Source: CAYXSX01 sp964493095
GTDB lineage: Bacteria > Pseudomonadota > Alphaproteobacteria > Micavibrionales > Micavibrionaceae
DNA length: 11,679 bases
Direction of reading: 5' to 3'
Assembly: GCA_964493095.1 (NCBI GenBank)
Contig: CAZBNG010000070.1
Location: forward strand, 1 to 11,679
Part shown: positions 6,961 through 11,679 of the stretch, one piece after another
How positions within the stretch are numbered: the stretch's first letter is position 1
Layout: each line of letters opens with the position of its first letter
The notes under the pieces: generated by a model
Seen by the model: the letters and a program-made list of their open reading frames with translations, nothing else
Databases searched by the model: none
What the model was told of the DNA's origin: nothing
Translations under genes and position numbers: made by a program

Positions 6961-6989
6961 ATTATGAAAACTTAAGGTCGCTATATCAA
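6961..6989 (-). promoter_or_regulatory. Promoter of aroA-cmk-rpsA
   Basis: On the minus strand TTGATA (6984-6989, five of six), a 17-base spacer and CATAAT (6961-6966, five of six) form a good promoter. The start site is expected near 6954, giving aroA a leader of roughly 98 bases. It faces the plus-strand promoter at 6924-6952, so each transcript would cross the other promoter. Confidence 0.55.
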
Positions 6990-6992
6990 AAA

Positions 6993-8258
6993 ATGCCCGA
7001 AACAAGAAAAGATGTTGTGGACCGCGCACGGCGCAATTTCAGAGAGCTGGTTCTCACCCGTACGGCTGACTCTGTCTTTCTTTTTCGTGCCTTGCCACTT
7101 TGGCTTAAATATCTGCAAGGAAATTTTCTGACCGACAACTTTCCAAGCGTTAGTGGTTACGACAGGTATGGGCTGGTTGTACAGCTTATAGATTGCGCTA
7201 ATGAACTTCTCAGTAGTTCTGATTTGAACACACGGAAAAGGGTCGCGGAATTTATACTGTCTGCCCGGCAGTCGTTGCCAAAACAATATAACGGGGTTGG
7301 AGCTGTCACGGCGTATGCTAGAAGAGCGGCCCGCATTATAAGGGATGATCAAAACGGTGCCGCTGGCGTTGAGCAGCAGTCTGATGCGGGTCTTGCGGCT
7401 TTTTTCAGAGAGGCCCTTAAGGATAGCCCTATACCCTCAAATATACCAAAAGAGCAGGTGGAAAGCGAATATAGGAGAGCTTTTGGCCTGTTTGCTGTGA
7501 AAACAGATTTTACCGTTTTTATTGAGAATATCTTTCCTTCTTTATCTTCGCCCGAGGAAGATAGCCAGGCGGCAGCAAGAGATATAATAAAAATGGCCTT
7601 AAAAAGTGAGTCAATAAAGCCGTGGGATGCTTTTCAAACAGCGCAGAACGCAATGGTACAAATGGATGCAAATCGCCGGTTGGCTGGACTACGCCTTGCC
7701 GAGATTGTTGCCAAAAATTATTTTGGAATCCTGAAAAAGCAATTTCCTCTCCTAATGAAGCCGATTCAGAAAGCACTTCTTGATGAAACCAAAACGCTTC
7801 GCACAGAAGCCTTTCGACTCTTGCTGTATATAGAAACGCAGGATGATGCGCCTCGCTACGCAGCTTCTTTGATAAAGGCGGCAGAACATATTCAACAGGA
7901 ATACACCAAGCTTGCAAGGATTCCCGAAGAGCAAAGACGGGGAGATTATGCTGCTCGCCGTTCGAAGATGGAGCTTGGGGTTGAAGCCGCCATTAGTTTT
8001 CTCGGCTCAATTTTGGCATCCGAAGATAAAGATAAGCGAAGAGAAACCATAGATTCTTTTAAAGCGGAAATTGGAAGAAATATGGGTCCAGAGGGGAAAG
8101 GGATCCCCACTTCTAAATTGATTGGTGTTGTACAGGCTGCGAGAGAAGCTCGTGAACAGTATCTGGAAAGCCTTAAGGCCAAGATTTTCGATGATTTAGA
8201 CATTTTAAGCGGGCGGAGTTTGAAGCTTACAGATACCCCTTCAGCTCAGTGCAGCTAG
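6993..8258 (+). CDS. Uncharacterised mostly helical protein, possibly with HEAT-like repeats
   Basis: I do not recognise this protein. From the ATG at 6993 it has 421 residues and looks almost wholly alpha-helical, soluble and cytoplasmic: there is no signal peptide or clear membrane helix. FPLLMKPIQKALLDETKTLRTEAFRLLLYIE (about 251-281) resembles a HEAT repeat in its proline, turn aspartate, arginine and alanine spacing, and 211-241 looks like a weaker neighbour. The segments 295-330 and 380-402 are charged and may form coiled coils. No catalytic motif is visible. It is the only plus-strand gene here, and its codons (ATA, AAA, TTT, GAA) look AT-richer than those of its neighbours, which suggests acquisition or lineage-specific origin. 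The frame stays open upstream to 6855 and beyond, so a 467-residue form starting at 6855 is possible. I prefer 6993 because a TTGACA promoter lies in between; its Shine-Dalgarno (AAGG, 6974-6977) is distant. Confidence 0.8.
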   Translation: MPETRKDVVDRARRNFRELVLTRTADSVFLFRALPLWLKYLQGNFLTDNFPSVSGYDRYGLVVQLIDCANELLSSSDLNTRKRVAEFILSARQSLPKQYNGVGAVTAYARRAARIIRDDQNGAAGVEQQSDAGLAAFFREALKDSPIPSNIPKEQVESEYRRAFGLFAVKTDFTVFIENIFPSLSSPEEDSQAAARDIIKMALKSESIKPWDAFQTAQNAMVQMDANRRLAGLRLAEIVAKNYFGILKKQFPLLMKPIQKALLDETKTLRTEAFRLLLYIETQDDAPRYAASLIKAAEHIQQEYTKLARIPEEQRRGDYAARRSKMELGVEAAISFLGSILASEDKDKRRETIDSFKAEIGRNMGPEGKGIPTSKLIGVVQAAREAREQYLESLKAKIFDDLDILSGRSLKLTDTPSAQCS

Positions 8259-10435
8259 CTACCAAAACTTTCCAGATCGTCTTTATAGCCGTTGATGAAT
8301 TCTATAAATTTCTCGGAAGGCACGGGGCGGGAATACCGGTATCCCTGCACTTCGTCACACTGATGGCTGATCAGGAATGTTTCGTGTTCCTTGGTTTCCA
8401 CGCCCTCCGCGATAACGCTCAGGTTTAGGGAATGGCCAAGGCCAATGATCGTGCGGGTAATGGCCGCATCGTCGTTGTTGTTCAGCGCGTTGCGGATAAA
8501 GCTCTGATCGATCTTCAGGCGGTCGATCGGAAACTGGCGCAGGTAGGAGAGCGAGGAATAGCCCGTGCCGAAGTCGTCAATCGCCAGTTCCACACCAAAG
8601 CCGTGCAGTTCCTTTAGCGTTTTGACTGTGTGATCGATGTCAACCATGAACACGCTTTCCGTGACCTCAAGTTCCAGGCGTTTGGGATCGATGCCCGTTT
8701 CATCGATAGTTTTTTTCACGAAGGCGCAGATATCGCTTTGGGAGAACTGCGCCGCAGAAACGTTTACCGCAATGCGGATATTGTGTCCGTGTTCCGATGA
8801 CCATTTTACGGCCTCTTCGCAGGCCTTGCGCATGACCCATTCACCGATGGGAACGATCAGGCCGGACTGTTCGGCGATCGGGATAAATTCCGCCGGTGAA
8901 ATGAACGTGCCGCCGTTTTTGCTGTTATCGGGTTTGAACCAGCGCAGCAGCGCCTCCGCACCTATAACCTTGCCGGTTTTAAGGTCAAGTTGCGGCTGGT
9001 AATGCAGGTCGAGCTGGTTTTGTTCGAGGGCATCGCGGAGATCGCGCAGTATCTGGAAACGCTGTTGTACGGCTTTGTCGAAATCCTCGGAGTATTCCTT
9101 GACGGTATCGCGGCCTTCTTCCTTCGCGCGGTTAAGGGCGATATCGGCGTTTTTCAGGACCTGATCCGGATCGACAGCATCATCCGGGAAGGTGGCGACG
9201 CCAACGGAGGAGCGTACCTGGAAGGATTCGTTAAATACCTTGAAGGGTTCGTTGCGGATAACGTTGATCAACGTTTCACCGACTGTTCTCGCGTCCGGAA
9301 TACGCGCGCCCAGCTGTACGGTAATGGCGAACTCATCCTCGCCTGTGCGGGATACCATCGCGGAATCGGGCAGCGCGGACTTCAGGCGTTTGCCAACCCC
9401 TCTCAAAATGGCATCGCCGACATTGTGACCCATGGAGTCGTTGATATCCTTGAAGTGGTCAAGGTCCAGCGCCACAACGGCATAGCGTTTTGTAACTCCG
9501 CCTTCCGTGATTTTATCGGCACGGAAACGCTCGCTAAGCGTCTGCAGGAAGAGCGTACGGTTGGGCAGGCCGGTAAGGGTGTCATAGTAGGCAAGTTTGT
9601 GAATCTTGTCTTCAGCCGAACTTTTAATCTGTTTCAGGTTCTGGGAATTCTGGCGGATCAGCTTTTGGGCAATGTCGATGGCGCTGCCGATTTCATCGGA
9701 CGTATCAAAGGGGGAGTCGGATATTTCAGGATCTTCCGGATTTTTGGAGGCGGCAAGCAGATTATCGCGCATGAATAAAATCGGCTCCAGCAGCCAGCGG
9801 CCCAGTGCGATCATCAGAACTGTGGTCACGAAACCTGACATCAGCATCATAACCAGGATGGTTTGCTTAACATAATCAAAAACCATGTTTTGGACAATCG
9901 AAGAATCAAGACGCGCGGCCACGAGGTAAGGGCGGCCCAGGTCGGTGGCCCGCAGCACAACCTCATAGGAGCTTCCGTCATTGCTACGATACGTTTTGGA
10001 AAGATTATCCTGATCGAGCAGGACAAGGGTCATCGGTTCACCATAAGTGGAAATCAGGTCGAGATGGTTCGAATAAATCGTTATGCCGTCGACAATAGTG
10101 GTTGAAAATAGTCTTTGTACGTCCTGTCCTTCAACGGGGGAGGCCAGCAGGTCCATCATTGCCGGTTTCATAATCGGAGCGATAGCCGCCCGGGCGATGT
10201 CGCGCAAATGATCCAGTTTTTCGTTTTCAACCTCTTTCAGCGTAAAATTAAGAATCGTCGCCTGCACGGCAAGAATAGTCATGAAAACGGCAAGGGCAAT
10301 CCGCCAACTAATCCGGCTACGCCAGATTTGTGTCGGGGATGACAAAAGGCTGCTTTTGAAAGCAGCTTTTCTGTGTCTTTCTGTGCTCACTTTGTCGTGT
10401 GATTCTGAACGAATACTGCTAAATACGGATGGCAT
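8255..10435 (-). CDS. Membrane HAMP-GEDEF-EAL protein, probable c-di-GMP phosphodiesterase
   Basis: This 726-residue protein has a membrane helix at about 43-64, an external sensor region (65-190) of no recognised family, a second helix (191-211), a HAMP segment (212-264, with DEIG at 248-251), a linker helix, a GGDEF domain (about 280-450) and an EAL domain (about 460-715). The GGDEF signature reads GEDEF (365-369), and the inhibitory RxxD site is absent (PDSA at 356-359). The EAL domain keeps its catalytic set: EAL (494-496), NVS (558-560), ELEVTES (588-594), IDDFGTGYSS (619-628), K641, AEGVET (676-681) and EVQGYRYSRP (695-704). It therefore probably hydrolyses c-di-GMP to pGpG in response to an external signal. 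Caulobacter CC3396 (PdeA) has the same GEDEF form, is cyclase-inactive and uses GTP binding to activate its EAL domain. The start is less certain than the domains: residues 1-40 are polar and poorly constrained. Confidence 0.93.
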   Translation of the reverse strand: MPSVFSSIRSESHDKVSTERHRKAAFKSSLLSSPTQIWRSRISWRIALAVFMTILAVQATILNFTLKEVENEKLDHLRDIARAAIAPIMKPAMMDLLASPVEGQDVQRLFSTTIVDGITIYSNHLDLISTYGEPMTLVLLDQDNLSKTYRSNDGSSYEVVLRATDLGRPYLVAARLDSSIVQNMVFDYVKQTILVMMLMSGFVTTVLMIALGRWLLEPILFMRDNLLAASKNPEDPEISDSPFDTSDEIGSAIDIAQKLIRQNSQNLKQIKSSAEDKIHKLAYYDTLTGLPNRTLFLQTLSERFRADKITEGGVTKRYAVVALDLDHFKDINDSMGHNVGDAILRGVGKRLKSALPDSAMVSRTGEDEFAITVQLGARIPDARTVGETLINVIRNEPFKVFNESFQVRSSVGVATFPDDAVDPDQVLKNADIALNRAKEEGRDTVKEYSEDFDKAVQQRFQILRDLRDALEQNQLDLHYQPQLDLKTGKVIGAEALLRWFKPDNSKNGGTFISPAEFIPIAEQSGLIVPIGEWVMRKACEEAVKWSSEHGHNIRIAVNVSAAQFSQSDICAFVKKTIDETGIDPKRLELEVTESVFMVDIDHTVKTLKELHGFGVELAIDDFGTGYSSLSYLRQFPIDRLKIDQSFIRNALNNNDDAAITRTIIGLGHSLNLSVIAEGVETKEHETFLISHQCDEVQGYRYSRPVPSEKFIEFINGYKDDLESFGS

Positions 10436-10639
10436 AAAAACCCACTACTCGCCTATTCTATTTTCTAGTCACAAAAATCGCAAGAATCTAACTGTGCTCT
10501 CCACAGAGTTCCTTCTTCATTTTAAGTTACCAAGGGTTAAGGCGGTCCTAATGAACGGCCTGTCTTTTGCGGTGCAATATTTTTAATATATTGATTTTTA
10601 AACAAAAAATGACTTTTCTATATTTTTCATAAAATTAAT
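10436..10639. other. AT-rich intergenic region without genes
   Basis: These 204 bases separate the methyltransferase stop from the HAMP-GEDEF-EAL start. The right part (about 10575-10639) is strongly AT-rich and holds a CAATAT/ATATTG dyad (10575-10580 and 10588-10593). A second, bulged dyad built on CTGTG/CACAG (10492-10496 and 10502-10506) lies just upstream of the candidate -35. No strong GC hairpin with a T-run ends the methyltransferase transcript. I see no tRNA or small gene. Confidence 0.6.
10455..10483 (-). promoter_or_regulatory. Candidate promoter of the HAMP-GEDEF-EAL gene
   Basis: On the minus strand TTGCGA (10478-10483, four of six), a 17-base spacer and TAGAAT (10455-10460, five of six) precede the gene. 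The start site is expected near 10448, about 13 bases before the ATG at 10435, a short leader. No strong Shine-Dalgarno follows. Confidence 0.4.
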
Positions 10640-11679
10640 TTAAATTTTGTGGCAGTGAAGCAGAATTTTACGTTCATCGGCAAGCGTACAGGCGAAGAGG
10701 TAATCATCACCACCCTCTTTAAGTTTGAGTTTTTTGAGTAAATCCGGGGTTTTCGCAGGAAAATTGCGCACAGTAAGATGGGCTTGCTTAAAGGGCAGGG
10801 CTTTCGCGTTTACCGGGAAAGAGCCCAGAATTTTGAATTTTCGGCCCGGAAAGCCGGGGCAGAGTGTGTCCGCCGTGTACAAATGCGTGTGTTTATGAAG
10901 TTTGGCAACGCCGAATTGGGAAGCCATCACGTTAAACCCTCCGGCTTTCTGGAAGGCAGGGCCGGGTTCGAAAAGATAGGTAAGAGGCGGGCTGAGGCCT
11001 GCCGGAGACGCTACTTCCTGCGTTTTTGAAAATGTCAGGCTGTTCACGGCCTTACCTTCATCATTCAGGCAAACGGCGGTTATCGGGATATCGGCAGGAT
11101 CCATTTCGCCGGCAAAGTCCAAAATATATAATACCTCCCTGCATTGCCCCTGCCATTCCACAACATGGATAGCGCATACATGCCCAAGCGTCTGGATACC
11201 TGTTTCAATATCGAGCATCGGCGAGGTTTTAATTATCGCCCGTTTTGCTCTTTTTTGTAACAGGGGGAGCATGGTGGTAACATCCGGGCTGCACTCCTCC
11301 AGCCGATACAATCCTTTGCGGGCATTATTGCGCCGCTGTGGGTCGAGGTAAATAACATCAGTTTCGGGCATGTGCTCAATATAGCTTTCGGCGCGGCTAT
11401 GAATGACTTCCCAGTTATCAGGTCTAAGTAACGATGCGTTGTGTTTCAATATGTTAGAAAGGTTTTTATCCTGCTCAACACTGGCAACCATGGTAAAAGA
11501 AGAAGTGAAAGCAAGGGAATCCACCCCGGCACCAGCCGTCAGGTCACACAGGGTTTCTCCGTTTAGCACAGAGGCCTTGTAACGAGAAGTAGCAGTCGAG
11601 GATGCTTGCTCGATTATATCGGCAGGGGGAAAAATAATATCTTTTTGCTCCAGCCACTCCGGAATTTTAAGAGCAGCCT
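10640..11679 (-). CDS. THUMP-like class I SAM-dependent methyltransferase (partial, C-terminal 345 residues)
   Basis: The frame stays open to the right edge. A GTG at 11569 is an internal codon rather than the start, because the 36 residues before it already match the family (KIPEWL...IIEQASSTATSRYKAS). Numbering from the edge, DLTAGAGVDSLAF (about 44-56) is SAM-binding motif I, and VIYLDPQRR (about 107-115) is motif IV, where relatives have DPARR. AIIKTSPMLDIETGI (about 147-161) is a family hallmark. The end, with HLTVRNFPAKTPDLLKKLKLKEGG and a final LLHCHK, is the small THUMP-like domain. Such proteins are predicted RNA methyltransferases of unknown substrate; I recall them mainly from Bacteroidota. 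The N-terminal part lies outside the window. It is on the same strand as the HAMP-GEDEF-EAL gene but 204 bases apart, so a shared operon is doubtful. Confidence 0.9.
   Translation of the reverse strand, partial: AALKIPEWLEQKDIIFPPADIIEQASSTATSRYKASVLNGETLCDLTAGAGVDSLAFTSSFTMVASVEQDKNLSNILKHNASLLRPDNWEVIHSRAESYIEHMPETDVIYLDPQRRNNARKGLYRLEECSPDVTTMLPLLQKRAKRAIIKTSPMLDIETGIQTLGHVCAIHVVEWQGQCREVLYILDFAGEMDPADIPITAVCLNDEGKAVNSLTFSKTQEVASPAGLSPPLTYLFEPGPAFQKAGGFNVMASQFGVAKLHKHTHLYTADTLCPGFPGRKFKILGSFPVNAKALPFKQAHLTVRNFPAKTPDLLKKLKLKEGGDDYLFACTLADERKILLHCHKI

Noticed and set aside
8990..9778. Plus-strand open frame of 262 residues
   Set aside because: It is a frame shadow of the GEDEF and EAL domains, whose motifs are clear on the minus strand.
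11567..11569. GTG as the start of the methyltransferase
   Set aside because: The 36 in-frame residues upstream match the conserved N-terminal side of the SAM-binding domain, so the gene continues beyond the window.

Overview
The window is a piece of an alphaproteobacterial chromosome. The evidence is the gene order aroA-cmk-rpsA-ihfB-lapA-pyrF-trpF-trpB, an order I recall as typical of Alphaproteobacteria, together with a class II-like AroA and a GEDEF/EAL protein of a type studied in Caulobacter. The moderate GC content and mixed codon use would fit a deep-branching lineage such as Micavibrionales, but that placement is a guess from memory and not shown by the sequence.

Layout, from right to left (most genes are on the minus strand). 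Positions 11679-10640 hold the C-terminal 345 residues of a THUMP-like class I methyltransferase that runs off the window. An AT-rich 204-base gap follows, with a candidate promoter. Positions 10435-8255 encode a membrane-anchored HAMP-GEDEF-EAL protein, probably a c-di-GMP phosphodiesterase. It meets, tail to tail and with overlapping stop codons, the only plus-strand gene of the window (about 6993-8258), an unrecognised, mostly helical protein of about 421 residues. That gene is divergent from aroA, and the 136-base gap between them holds two good sigma70-like promoters facing each other.

The minus-strand housekeeping block then runs aroA (6856-5522), cmk (overlapping aroA by one base) and rpsA, and ends at a clear intrinsic terminator (2903-2876). 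A second unit follows: ihfB, a LapA-like membrane protein, pyrF, trpF and the first 196 codons of trpB, which runs off the left edge. A palindromic intergenic repeat sits between trpF and trpB, directly against the trpB ribosome binding site.

Functionally the block joins chorismate synthesis (AroA), pyrimidine nucleotide supply (Cmk, PyrF), translation (S1), nucleoid architecture (IHF) and late tryptophan synthesis (TrpF, TrpB). No tRNA, rRNA, CRISPR array or insertion sequence was found. I do not see a complete new multi-gene system. The best leads are the orphan helical gene with its overlapping divergent promoters, the GEDEF/EAL enzyme, the trpF-trpB repeat and the methyltransferase of unknown substrate.
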